Below, in pieces: positions 14,420 through 25,266 of a stretch of DNA of 64,000 nucleotides. The notes beneath the pieces were generated by a model. It had not been told where the DNA came from. It searched no databases and saw only the letters and a program-made list of their open reading frames with translations. Position 1 is the first letter of the stretch. Every line of letters starts with the position of its first letter. The DNA comes from Zerene cesonia (lineage: Eukaryota > Arthropoda > Insecta > Lepidoptera > Pieridae), in contig NC_052102.1 of assembly GCF_012273895.1 (NCBI RefSeq), positions 6,160,917 through 6,224,916 on the forward strand, given 5' to 3'. The position numbers and the translations under genes are program-made.

Positions 14420-15419
14420 NNNNNNNNNNNNNNNNNNNNNNNNNNNNNNNNNNNNNNNNNNNNNNNNNNNNNNNNNNNNNNNNNNNNNNNNNNNNNNNNN
14501 NNNNNNNNNNNNNNNNNNNNNNNNNNNNNNNNNNNNNNNNNNNNNNNNNNNNNNNNNNNNNNNNNNNNNNNNNNNNNNNNNNNNNNNNNNNNNNNNNNNN
14601 NNNNNNNNNNNNNNNNNNNNNNNNNNNNNNNNNNNNNNNNNNNNNNNNNNNNNNNNNNNNNNNNNNNNNNNNNNNNNNNNNNNNNNNNNNNNNNNNNNNN
14701 NNNNNNNNNNNNNNNNNNNNNNNNNNNNNNNNNNNNNNNNNNNNNNNNNNNNNNNNNNNNNNNNNNNNNNNNNNNNNNNNNNNNNNNNNNNNNNNNNNNN
14801 NNNNNNNNNNNNNNNNNNNNNNNNNNNNNNNNNNNNNNNNNNNNNNNNNNNNNNNNNNNNNNNNNNNNNNNNNNNNNNNNNNNNNNNNNNNNNNNNNNNN
14901 NNNNNNNNNNNNNNNNNNNNNNNNNNNNNNNNNNNNNNNNNNNNNNNNNNNNNNNNNNNNNNNNNNNNNNNNNNNNNNNNNNNNNNNNNNNNNNNNNNNN
15001 NNNNNNNNNNNNNNNNNNNNNNNNNNNNNNNNNNNNNNNNNNNNNNNNNNNNNNNNNNNNNNNNNNNNNNNNNNNNNNNNNNNNNNNNNNNNNNNNNNNN
15101 NNNNNNNNNNNNNNNNNNNNNNNNNNNNNNNNNNNNNNNNNNNNNNNNNNNNNNNNNNNNNNNNNNNNNNNNNNNNNNNNNNNNNNNNNNNNNNNNNNNN
15201 NNNNNNNNNNNNNNNNNNNNNNNNNNNNNNNNNNNNNNNNNNNNNNNNNNNNNNNNNNNNNNNNNNNNNNNNNNNNNNNNNNNNNNNNNNNNNNNNNNNN
15301 NNNNNNNNNNNNNNNNNNNNNNNNNNNNNNNNNNNNNNNNNNNNNNNNNNNNNNNNNNNNNNNNNNNNNNNNNNNNNNNNNNNNNNNNNNNNNNNNNNNN
15401 NNNNNNNNNNNNNNNNNNN
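14420..15419. other. Scaffold gap, exactly 1000 N
   Basis: A run of exactly 1000 N, the same length as the gaps at 18440 and 49871, so the size is a placeholder and says nothing about the real distance. Open frames reported across it are meaningless. Confidence 0.99.
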
Positions 15420-18400
15420 TATCATTAAATAAGAAGATATGAAGTTATGCTGTAAATAATTAATGGACAAACAAAAAAATGCACAGATGGTACGATAAAT
15501 TTTCACTCCTCAATTTAAAATCACAATCTAATATGACATATTTTTAAATTTTACTGTTCATATATATGAACTTTTAATATCAGTTATTACATTTACTAAA
15601 TGCGACATAAAATCACACGATCAATGTGTACCATTCTTAATGGAGAGCAGTGCACACCGCCGGTCCCGGGCGCTCCCCGTGTGAATACAACTTGTTGCGC
15701 GAACTAGTTCCACTTAAACGCAACCTGTCGAATTACTTCCTTCTTTAATTATGCAAATTTATTTGCACTGCTGCGTATCTGCATTTCAATACATAATATA
15801 CAATTTACATAATCTTCCCTTGAACTCTACTTGCATTTCCATTTTTTATTCCGGTAAGTTATTCCCATGGCCACGTAACTAAGGCGTTGGGAATGGGTTA
15901 AAATGATTTACTTCCTTTAAAGATCCCTCCTATTTATCATTTAATACCTGACCTGATAACTCACATTCATACACCATTATAATTATTGTTGCACTCCCAA
16001 TAAGTTATAAAGGGCTCAGCGGAAACTACTACCTGTCTTGTGGGATTTGACAGCGGATGTTGCGAAAGGTGCTTAGTTTTTTACGCGTGTAGAGATTTGT
16101 ACAAAAGTATCCGAATTTAAGGATGATTCCGTCTCCTGTTTAGAGGCTGAAAAAAGTTTCATTGACACATGTTTTGGTTACAAACTCTTTTTTAGTACAC
16201 TCTCACCGTATTACATTCTAACCTTTTTGTATGCGTGAGAAAGCGTGATTTTTATTAAATTATCTACCGGAAAGACTTTGATCTGAAACATATTTTTAGA
16301 TTTATGAAATAACATAACAGTATAGATAAAAAACATCGCAATTGTGTTATGGCTATGTAATAAAATATAAATAATACTACAGAGTATTTTTGTCTAGTAC
16401 AAACCACCAAAACATTTCAAAAATACTCTTTATTGATATACATGCGTATTATATACCTACATCTAACCGTAGCCATACCAAAGCTTTCACGATAATCACA
16501 GCTCGACATCGTTTTGCTATTATAATTTGAATCACTTAAACCCATAGAAAGTTCAGTGACTTTGTCTTGTTATCTAAATCATAATAAGGTATTAACAATA
16601 TAAAAGCAATCTATCATTTAAAATTAATATGATCAGTAATCGGCGCGGCGCGGCGCGACGGATCGCCGGTAGATATGTGCATAGCTGGGTGGAATGGCGG
16701 TTAATCAGGTGGCCCGTTACTTTACATTGTGCTCGCCGTGAGTTCGAACCCGACAGAACAGGTTGCCCCAATGACAAAGGAGCAGATTCCATCGTCCGCG
16801 ATCCGTGTCCGAGAGCACCACATAATAAATAGTCCCGCGGAATAATCCGCTGCACGTCACTCTGGCGCCCACCTACGTAGTCATGTACACTATGTTCAGA
16901 TTTTAATTTGTCTAGTGCCTCACTAAGTACCGTTATTAATGATTCTTTATTCTAAATGTTCTCATTAAATTATATTTACGATCATCACAGATGTACGTAC
17001 AGTATCAAGAGGTCAGTGATATGTAACCACGCCTAGAAAAGTTTATTCGTTGATAAAATTTGCAGTTTGGACTGTCAATTTTCCAATACGACACTGCAAT
17101 ACAATTATTTATTATGTGTATTTTATTTTAAAATATAGCCCATTTTTTTTTAAACGAAACCGTCCCATGTGATCCAAAAAAAAACTATAGAGTAGTATTA
17201 TTAATTATAATGTAGGGTACGCCGACAATGGTTTAAGGTTTAGTCTATGTATTTCTCACAAACAAGTTATCCTAAAATAGTAATAAACTTGGCTAATAGC
17301 CGTAGTACAGTATAAACAATCGACTTTCATTTAAGAACAAGGATCTGTGCGCCACCTGCGCGCTGACGTAGCCGCAGTCAATACACAATACAATACTTTA
17401 CTGCTATTTGGAACAATGGTTGGCGGCTCGCTATACTATTGTTGTAAAAGCACATGGCAGAGCCCAGAGCTATGTCTGAACGTAGCACCTGATTTAAATT
17501 ACTTTATGAGAATGGTATCTCAGGCATGACTACAACTAACAAGTGTTTCTAAAGACCATCTGTTAAGCTTGTCAAATGTACCATTAAAGCAATTAAATAT
17601 TATATGCATTAAGACAAAAAAAAACTTATCGTAAGTAAAATTTAATTCTAAATTAGCCAATTTATTTCAATAATTTTAAAAACAATCATAGTTATTAAAG
17701 ATATATAATTAATGCGTTCAAAAGTCAGTAATATTATCATTATTCTAAAACACCATAAGTAGCAAGTATATTTTAACGAATGCGGCATAGTCAAAGATCT
17801 ATAATAGACTAGATTACACACTATTTCAAAACATAATGCGTGTAACACCCTGACTAAAAGGGTTAATCGTGTAACGGAAATTGATTTAAATTGTGTTATT
17901 AATAATTTTTATATTCAACCCGATCGTCGTTTTTATATTAAATCCGGTTCGGTTCTAATGGAATAATATAAGACTAGCGCCATGTTAATAAAAAAAAATT
18001 AATTATATAGATCATTGATATTAATGGTAGGTTTTCTTGAGTTTTATTTATTCTTTAATTATAGAAACAAACTAAGCATAAAAGATTTATATTACTATAA
18101 CTTTGAAGGGAAAATTAATAAATGTTTAATAGTGAATTTATTGTTAGAGAGCAAATTGCAACTGCAAGTGCAATAATGACTTGAGTCATGGTTTCTTTTT
18201 TATTTATTGTTGTACAAATGAATCAATCTCTTTATGATAATAAACAAACACAATTCGATAGTTTATTATTGTCCCGATTTTACATTTTCGTTTACTATAA
18301 CAACTTTCATAAAGTCTATATAGCAAAAAGCAATTTTGTCTTAAAGCCAAAAATTTGTAGTAACTTCGTACATTCCAGCTTATAAATTACCTTCAATATA

Positions 18401-18439
18401 AACGTGTTTAAACAGATATATTGGTTATTGACCCATTAT
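15420..18439. other. Short contig B, no supported gene
   Basis: This 3020-bp contig sits between two placeholder gaps. I see no gene in it. A GC-rich short tandem (CGGCG-like, about 16640-16660) is followed by a sequence with a B-box-like GAGTTCGAACCC at 16740-16751, which may be a decayed tRNA-derived SINE but lacks a convincing A box. Its final 77 bp match the ends of contigs C and D, so its position and orientation in this scaffold are doubtful. Confidence 0.6.
18363..18439 (+). repeat. 77-bp contig-end overlap with arms at 50871 and 49870
   Basis: These 77 bases, the last of contig B, are identical to 50871-50947 (first 77 bp of contig D) and to the reverse complement of 49794-49870 (last 77 bp of contig C). 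All three copies stop or start exactly at a gap edge. This is the pattern of unresolved overlaps between assembly-graph neighbours, not of a dispersed biological repeat. Confidence 0.93.
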
Positions 18440-19439
18440 NNNNNNNNNNNNNNNNNNNNNNNNNNNNNNNNNNNNNNNNNNNNNNNNNNNNNNNNNNNNN
18501 NNNNNNNNNNNNNNNNNNNNNNNNNNNNNNNNNNNNNNNNNNNNNNNNNNNNNNNNNNNNNNNNNNNNNNNNNNNNNNNNNNNNNNNNNNNNNNNNNNNN
18601 NNNNNNNNNNNNNNNNNNNNNNNNNNNNNNNNNNNNNNNNNNNNNNNNNNNNNNNNNNNNNNNNNNNNNNNNNNNNNNNNNNNNNNNNNNNNNNNNNNNN
18701 NNNNNNNNNNNNNNNNNNNNNNNNNNNNNNNNNNNNNNNNNNNNNNNNNNNNNNNNNNNNNNNNNNNNNNNNNNNNNNNNNNNNNNNNNNNNNNNNNNNN
18801 NNNNNNNNNNNNNNNNNNNNNNNNNNNNNNNNNNNNNNNNNNNNNNNNNNNNNNNNNNNNNNNNNNNNNNNNNNNNNNNNNNNNNNNNNNNNNNNNNNNN
18901 NNNNNNNNNNNNNNNNNNNNNNNNNNNNNNNNNNNNNNNNNNNNNNNNNNNNNNNNNNNNNNNNNNNNNNNNNNNNNNNNNNNNNNNNNNNNNNNNNNNN
19001 NNNNNNNNNNNNNNNNNNNNNNNNNNNNNNNNNNNNNNNNNNNNNNNNNNNNNNNNNNNNNNNNNNNNNNNNNNNNNNNNNNNNNNNNNNNNNNNNNNNN
19101 NNNNNNNNNNNNNNNNNNNNNNNNNNNNNNNNNNNNNNNNNNNNNNNNNNNNNNNNNNNNNNNNNNNNNNNNNNNNNNNNNNNNNNNNNNNNNNNNNNNN
19201 NNNNNNNNNNNNNNNNNNNNNNNNNNNNNNNNNNNNNNNNNNNNNNNNNNNNNNNNNNNNNNNNNNNNNNNNNNNNNNNNNNNNNNNNNNNNNNNNNNNN
19301 NNNNNNNNNNNNNNNNNNNNNNNNNNNNNNNNNNNNNNNNNNNNNNNNNNNNNNNNNNNNNNNNNNNNNNNNNNNNNNNNNNNNNNNNNNNNNNNNNNNN
19401 NNNNNNNNNNNNNNNNNNNNNNNNNNNNNNNNNNNNNNN
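18440..19439. other. Scaffold gap, exactly 1000 N
   Basis: A placeholder gap of exactly 1000 N. The contig-end overlap described for 18363-18439 suggests that the contig to its right in this scaffold is not its true neighbour in this orientation. Confidence 0.99.
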
Positions 19440-19999
19440 ATATAAAAGGTAAAAAGGTATATAGGTAACTAATTATGTGAGATTTAGCTGCGCTGCGGCG
19501 CCGCGCGGGTAGACATTTGTCGTGATTGAATTTATATAAACTATCTTATCTTTTAAGTTAGATCAAACTAGGAGTCCATCGCGGACAAACAACGTGATAC
19601 GTAATTTATATATATTAATATTAAGATAAGATTATCGGCAATATTGTATTCCAATATTTTAATTTAAATAAAGTAAATTTTCAGCGAAGTACATTGAATG
19701 ATTACAACATGTACTAATCGTTATTTTCATGAATACACCGACCAAATTCGAATGATCTAAAAAGCGGTCGCGCCAACCTTCAGGCATATCGTACAAAATT
19801 CGGTACAGGCGCGTGCCCCAATGAACGTAAAACGAGTGAATACTGAAAAATAATTTACTAATTAACTTAGATTTGTCTGTCATACATTTTTAATGAATTT
19901 AGTTTAAAAAAAGAGATACACGTTTATGTTTATGGAATAATTTATTAAATGTAATAATTATTGATAATACACAATAGATACAAAGAAAACAAAATTTTA
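19440..19999. other. 3' flank of ARPC5
   Basis: Start of contig C. The only supported signal is TTTATT at 19941-19946, which reads AATAAA on the minus strand 54 bases beyond the ARPC5 stop codon and is the likely polyadenylation signal of that gene. A GC-rich patch at about 19488-19510 has no visible function. Confidence 0.6.
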
Positions 20000-21428
20000 T
20001 TACACTTTCATTCTATCTGACAGCACTCGCACAATGGATCCAGAACCCCCAATGTTAAACGCTTTTTCATGCCATAAAAGTAGATGTCCACTTGATCCTT
20101 CAGAAGGGTATTCAAATCCCCTATAAATATATTTCATCAATATGTCAATGTCATCCAAGGAAAGACTTCCAACAACTTCTTCTATTTGGGCAGACTTAAT
20201 TGCTAGCAGAACCTTTAATGTCAATGCCAATGCATTGTCCTGATCATAAAAAACAAAGAATTTATGTGTTATTTTTTTCACAAAATGTAACAATAAATAT
20301 ATTTTAGAAGTTCGAATTGGACTGATGTGATAATTTTATCAAAAATCACTGTGAAAAACGAATGCAACAACCATTGAGATGACTTTGCTTTACAGCCAGA
20401 CTTAAAAACTTCTATTAAACTACTTCAAATTTAATGTGTGCAAAGTAGAGGGCAAGAGCTAGTTAATTAAAAAATATTATTGAATAAAAGAGCACATACT
20501 TTGTAATGAATACTTACTTTAATTTGTTGATTTGATGTTCCAATTGGAGCATGACTTAGCACATGCTTGAGTGCATCAACATATTTAGCTGTATTTATAT
20601 GTAAAGAAATTAGGTTACAAATGTACTTGAATAAATTCATAATTTACAATGATAGCCCATGGGAAGTTAAAAATGTACATAATTCAGTTTATTTTTTACA
20701 TTTAAGCATGTGTCTAGAAGTTGGTAAGTTATTAAAAATTAATCAATATTATGATAAAAAACCGCCTCCTTGGTACAGTGGTTAACGCGTGAGCGTAAGA
20801 CCGAGGGGTCCTGGGTTCGAATCCCGGTGGGGACGCACAAAAAAAAAATGTCTCGGTCTGGCAGGACACAGAAGGCTGATCACCTACTTGTCCATAAAGA
20901 AAATCGATCAGTGAAACAGATGTATATCATCTGCCCCATACCCCAGTAGGGGACACGGGACTTCACTTTTATGATAAAAAAAATTAGAACCAGTCAGTAA
21001 ATAAAATTAAGTTTGGTTACAAAGTTGCGTCAAGAGTATGGCATATGAGTCAAATTTTAATTTGCTTAATGTATACATTATAGTATTACTATCACTGATG
21101 TATATGTATGTTTCCTTTTAGTTGCAATAAAATGTTTATATTTGTATTATTTATTACTACCATTATTTTCCACTATGTTTATAATAATTATGTGTAATGA
21201 CTAGTGACTCATACAATAAACAGCTATTTCACCTTAATTGATAACGTTATCATTGGTAGAAATTAGTAGATATAATTAAAAAGGATATTGATTAAGTAGT
21301 GCGCAAACTTCTCCTTCATCAGGCCCAGCGGGTATTGAGGGGTCAGCTTCATCTTCGCGAAAGTTATCTTCATTGTACTGATCAATATCGATTTTACGGA
21401 AAGCCGAACTAGATGTATTTTTAGCCAT
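20000..21428 (-). CDS. Arpc5: Actin-related protein 2/3 complex subunit 5 (p16-Arc)
   Basis: This is the complete gene for the smallest Arp2/3 subunit, which helps hold the seven-protein complex that nucleates branched actin filaments in the cytoplasm. Three coding exons are visible: 21289-21428 (starts MAKNTSSSAFRKID and contains the hallmark AGPDEGEV), 20518-20590 (KYVDALKHVLSHAP) and 20000-20239 (DNALALTLKVLLAIKSAQIE, then MKYIYRGFE, LLLWHEKAF and the C-terminal GSIVRVLSDRMKV). They join in frame to 150 residues, matching the usual 151 or so. Intron 2 (20240-20517) is ordinary GT-AG. Intron 1 (20591-21288) is not: it begins ATATCCTTT and ends in AC, and only that junction keeps the frame open. 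The start is the only ATG giving the conserved N-terminus. An AATAAA lies 54 bases past the stop. It is divergently paired with CCM3. Family identification is from recognisable conserved segments. Confidence 0.95.
20591..21288 (-). other. U12-type AT-AC intron of Arpc5
   Basis: The 5' splice site on the minus strand reads ATATCCTTT (21288 downward), the consensus of minor-spliceosome AT-AC introns. The 3' end reads ATAAATAC (ending 20591). A branch-site-like TTTCTTTAC (20609-20601) lies about 11 bases from the 3' splice site, the correct short distance for U12 introns, although it matches the TTCCTTAAC consensus only partly. No GT donor is available at the exon 1 end, and using the downstream CAG as acceptor gives an immediate stop. 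The intron contains a SINE on the opposite strand. Confidence 0.85.
20762..20969 (+). mobile_element. tRNA-derived SINE with 12-bp target duplication
   Basis: A 208-bp element with a tRNA-like head: A-box region TGGTACAGTGGTTAACGCG from 20771 and B box GGGTTCGAATCCC at 20814-20826. An A-run and a tRNA-unrelated body ending near 20969 follow. It is flanked by TATGATAAAAAA at 20750-20761 and again at 20970-20981, a clear target-site duplication. The intact duplication suggests fairly recent retroposition. It lies within Arpc5 intron 1, antisense to that gene. A decayed relative sits at about 46024-46182, with its allelic copy at about 54565-54722. Confidence 0.85.
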
Positions 21429-22061
21429 AATTTTTTTATTCGTTTATGGATGTGTTTCCAAAACAAATATAAATTGCTTGTTCAATAAAATCTTTAAATA
21501 TAAACAAAATGAAAACTTCGAAGATTGACTCCTGAGTTGTGACTTTCGATGACAAGCAACATTTGACATAGAGTTGACTTTACCGATGAGTTAACGTCTG
21601 ACATTTGGCACAGTCTGAAACATGATGGAAACCTAGAATGGCAATAATTTATTTAAACTTAGAAACTAAATTTAGAGAAGTGTAATAATCACATTTGCTC
21701 ATGTTCATTAACCTTATAATATACATAAGCAAGTTATACTTTTGCATTCTCTAGATTGTAGTGTACCTAATGTAATTACGATTGTAGCCTAATTACCAGA
21801 ATGAAAATTTATTGTGACAAATGACATTTATCAATTGTCATTATATTTACATCTGTCATTGTCATATTATTAACTAATCGTTCAGCGTTTATAGATTTTA
21901 GCAGCATTAAATTTAATAGTCCTGTTATTTACATAATAATATTATACTAGTTCTTTTGTAATACTATTATTGACTAATTAAAAGTGTTCATATATTGAAA
22001 AACTTTATTATTAATACAAATCCTTTCACTTCGCAGCTGTTCTATAAACTATTTCGTCAGA
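21429..22061. promoter_or_regulatory. Shared divergent promoter region of Arpc5 and Ccm3
   Basis: Only 633 bp separate the two start codons of head-to-head genes, so both 5' untranslated regions and core promoters must lie here. TGACATT/AATGTCA-type motifs recur: TTTGACAT near 21563, CTGACATTT at 21599-21607, a cluster at 21814-21842 (GTGACAAATGACATTT then ATTGTCATT), and CTGTCATTGTCAT near 21853. No clear TATA box is aligned with either gene. The regulatory role of the motifs is inference from repetition and position. Confidence 0.6.
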
Positions 22062-25000
22062 ATGACAATGGGTGATGAATTACCTGTCACTTCCTTGGTT
22101 TTACCTGTTCTCATACGCCCTGTACTTACCCAGGTAAATATCATCAATGCAGTTAAGCTTATTACTGTAAAGTGTAATATTAAGATCGAAGGATAAATCA
22201 TGATCATATTTGTTCTATTATTATGGTTAATGAGGTGCTAGAACTTGTGCCTTGGAATTTATTATGAAACTAAAAATTAAGAGCAATAATTCTTTTGGTA
22301 ATTATTATAATTTTGTTTAGTAATAAATAGTAAACAACAAAATTTTTTCATTAATATCTTTTTATTGGTTCATAGTAATTTGCTTCTTATATTATTGATT
22401 AACTTATTATGTTTGATAATGTGTAATATTTCTGTTATAGCTCGAAAAGTATCATGTGGGAGGATCACAGACTTTGCGTGCAGCTTTAACTAAAGCTGAG
22501 GCTGCAGTACCTGGTCTTAACTATGACTTGGTTGCTGGTATTATGAGAAGAGCTGATATTCCAGTGAATATGAATGAAAGCTTACTTCGTTTACAAGGAA
22601 CACTGACTGAAGCTGAATGTAAGATGATATATTTTTTATTTATTTTAAGTTCTGGCAACAATACATGGTATTAATTTGCTATGAATAATTCTAGTCATTA
22701 TTGTCATATATACAATAATTAGCTGTACCCATGTATTTATTCGCGTTTGTCAATAAATACTTAGATTGACTTTCACCCCTCCCTCAGAGACCATATTGAA
22801 CATATTAAACTTCAGAATCAACAATAAAACACCCCACAAATAAAATATAAATATCTTCAGTGTACAGAATACCCCAACCATTTTTATTATAGTTTAGATT
22901 TCATAATAATATTTGTTTCTTGATATGCTATGAGCATATTAAGAAGCAACCTTTGTTTGTAACTAATACTCAAAAATATTTGACCAACATAAAATGTGAC
23001 ATTTATAAGGTAGCAGCACAATGGCTTGATATTAAGATTGCAGTTGTATGAACTACAAGCTTGTATAACAATTTTTTTAATATATAGTATACTAGCTTTC
23101 CATTTACTGCTTTGTCCTCATAGTCGAAAAAAAAGATTCCTTCTTTGAGGTTACCTCGCTTAGTTCTCATTCCTGTATGATTTTCAGGATAAAAATTATC
23201 CTATATCCCCTTCAGTCTTGAGAATTCAAAAATATTAATTTTCTAAGATTAGTTCAAGCAAGTAAATAATCAAATTCTTCATATTTAGATTTATATATTA
23301 GGATAGATAAATTACTTTTGCTCATGATTTATAGGTGCAGATTTAAGACTTAATAGATCAGAAGAAGCATTCCAAGAGTTAAATAAAAAGTCTGCAGCTC
23401 TCAAGAAAATTTTGAGTAGAATTCCTGATGAAATAACAGACCGTAAGACATTCCTGGAAACAATTAAGTATGTATAATTATTGTATAATATTAAAAAAAA
23501 GTAATGAAAAAGTGTCTAACTTAGCAATTTCTAATACAAAATATAATTTTTAATTATGTTACAGGGAAATAGCATCAGCGATTAAGAAACTTCTTGATGC
23601 AGTGAATGAGGTTTCCACTTATACCCCAGGACCGGGAAAACAAGCCCTGGAACAAAGAAAAAGAGAATTTGTTAAATATTCAAAACGCTTTTCAAACACT
23701 TTGAAGGAGTATTTCAAAGAAGGACAGTGAGTGTTTTTTTTAAATACATAATATCTCTGTAAATTGGATTGATTGAGAATGAGAAACTTTCTCGTTAAAA
23801 AAATAACTTTATAATAATCTTATGAATCTTAAGAAAATCAATTACTAGATAGCAGATACCTACATTTAAAATTTTGTTTTAATAAATATGAAATTTAAAT
23901 TAATATAATTCCCAATCTCTTTTGAAGTGTTAGCCAACATGAGTATTTTACTTGTCAAGCCCTAGCAGTTGATATTGAGGGAGTTGTGAAAAAAAATCTG
24001 ATCTTTTGTAGCGGCCGCAATATTTGATCGATTTTCATCAAACACAGCTAAGAACCATGATAAAAAATTGGTTTTCAAATGTAAAAAAACCGCATCGTAA
24101 TCGGTCCATCCATTCGAGAGCTACATAGACAGACAGACATCGACTTTAAACTTATCACACTCCTCATTTTCAAAACTACCAAAATATGGTTGCCATATAA
24201 TCAAGACTGCACTCCAATTTCGACACATAATTTGAAATGTCATTGAGCTGAGCACTTTCGTATAATTAGTTAATAGATGTGAGTGATATAATAGAACTAG
24301 CGACCCGCCCCGGGTTCGCACGGGTGCAATGCTGTTACTGAATATACTACAGAAAAACTGTGAACGTTGTATGGAAACATACTGTCGCCTTGGCCAGCAA
24401 GTACCGCCGCAAGCGCTATGTCCCGCAATTTTAAATCTGTAAAATAAGGTCTTCGAAAATATTAATTTAAATCTTGTGCTGTAACCATACTGTACATCTA
24501 TATTAAATCAATAATTTATTTAAGCTATTTAATTGGATAAGACTTAATGCTGTATTAGAAATTTAAAACTTCGATTCTGTATTAGTTAAAATCGCTTCGA
24601 AAATTAACTATTATTTGTTGTAAAAAGTACATGACAAAAAAAAAAATTTGTGGGATATCCATAAGTGATAGACATATACCATCACGGAGTTTTTTATAGA
24701 TTTTTCAATGTGTACAAATAATAGGTACATTATTTTGATAAATCTCGTAGGGTTCAGCCTGCGTTTATTATAACATAATTAACGACATCACTCAAAAATA
24801 ACAGTATTTCTCCACTGTTTAATATATGTTATCATACATATAAACCTTCCTCTTAAATCACTACATCTATTATAAAAAACCGCATCAAAATCCGTTGTTT
24901 CCGTAGTTTTAAAGATTAAAGCATACAAAGGTACATAGGGAAAGAGAAAGTGACTTTGTTTTACATGTAGTGTTGCAAAACTCCTAATTTCTTTACTTAT

Positions 25001-25266
25001 TTGTATCATGCTTGTAGATTCTGTTTTCATTTTTGTTTATCAAAGTATGTATCTATTTGTAATTTTTAAACATACCTCTTATATTTTCTTAAAAAAAAAC
25101 CCAAATCATTAACATTTGTATCTATATAATTATGTTTTACCTCATTGCCTCTAATAAATCTTTCCTTTCTTTTTGTTTCAGGGCTAATGCTGTATTTGTT
25201 AGTGCATTGTATTTGATACATCAAACGAATCAAATTCTATATACAGTAAAAAGCAAATCTGAATAA
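22062..25266 (+). CDS. Ccm3: Cerebral cavernous malformations 3 / programmed cell death 10
   Basis: Complete gene for the CCM3/PDCD10 scaffold, a cytoplasmic protein that dimerises with GCKIII kinases through its N-terminus and joins STRIPAK complexes through its C-terminal FAT-like helical domain. Five coding exons with GT-AG introns join in frame: 22062-22133, 22441-22618, 23335-23467, 23565-23726 and 25182-25266, giving 209 residues (human 212). Visible family segments are LRAALTKAEAAVPGL in the N-terminal domain; KKILSRIPDEITDR and IKEIASAIKKLLDAVNEV across the exon 3/4 junction; EFVKYSKRFSNTLKEYFK; and the C-terminal VFVSALYLIHQTNQIL. The first ATG is used here; a second in-frame ATG two codons later is an equally plausible start. 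Intron 4 (23727-25181) is the longest and is enlarged by a mobile element. ATTAAA at 25423-25428 is a possible polyadenylation signal. Confidence 0.96.
24010..24165. repeat. Dispersed repeat fragment in Ccm3 intron 4
   Basis: The stretch contains phrases typical of lepidopteran non-autonomous elements (CATCAAACACAGCTAAGAAC, then ACCGCATCGTAATCGGT and a GACAGACAGACA run near 24128). No clear termini are visible, so the family is uncertain; a decayed Helitron-like or RTE-like fragment is my best guess. Confidence 0.4.
24297..24974 (-). mobile_element. Non-autonomous Helitron-like element, about 680 bp
   Basis: On the minus strand the 3' end is CTAG (24300-24297) followed by T. Just before it lies a GC-rich segment (complement of 24303-24325) able to fold as a short hairpin, the usual Helitron terminus. 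The 5' end near 24974 reads ACACTACATG, close to the TC-starting end I expect for this widespread lepidopteran family, so the TC appears mutated. It sits inside Ccm3 intron 4, antisense to the gene, and has no coding capacity. Confidence 0.6.

Noticed and set aside
14203..15506. Long open frames of 340-410 codons across 14.4-15.4 kb, 18.4-19.5 kb and 49.8-50.9 kb
   Set aside because: They consist almost entirely of N; only the few flanking codons are real.
16681..16800. tRNA-like sequence with GAGTTCGAACCC B box
   Set aside because: No cloverleaf and no good A box; at most a decayed SINE, too weak to list.
20762..20835. Candidate functional tRNA gene
   Set aside because: The head has A and B boxes but the stems do not pair, a SINE body follows and target duplications flank the whole 208 bp.
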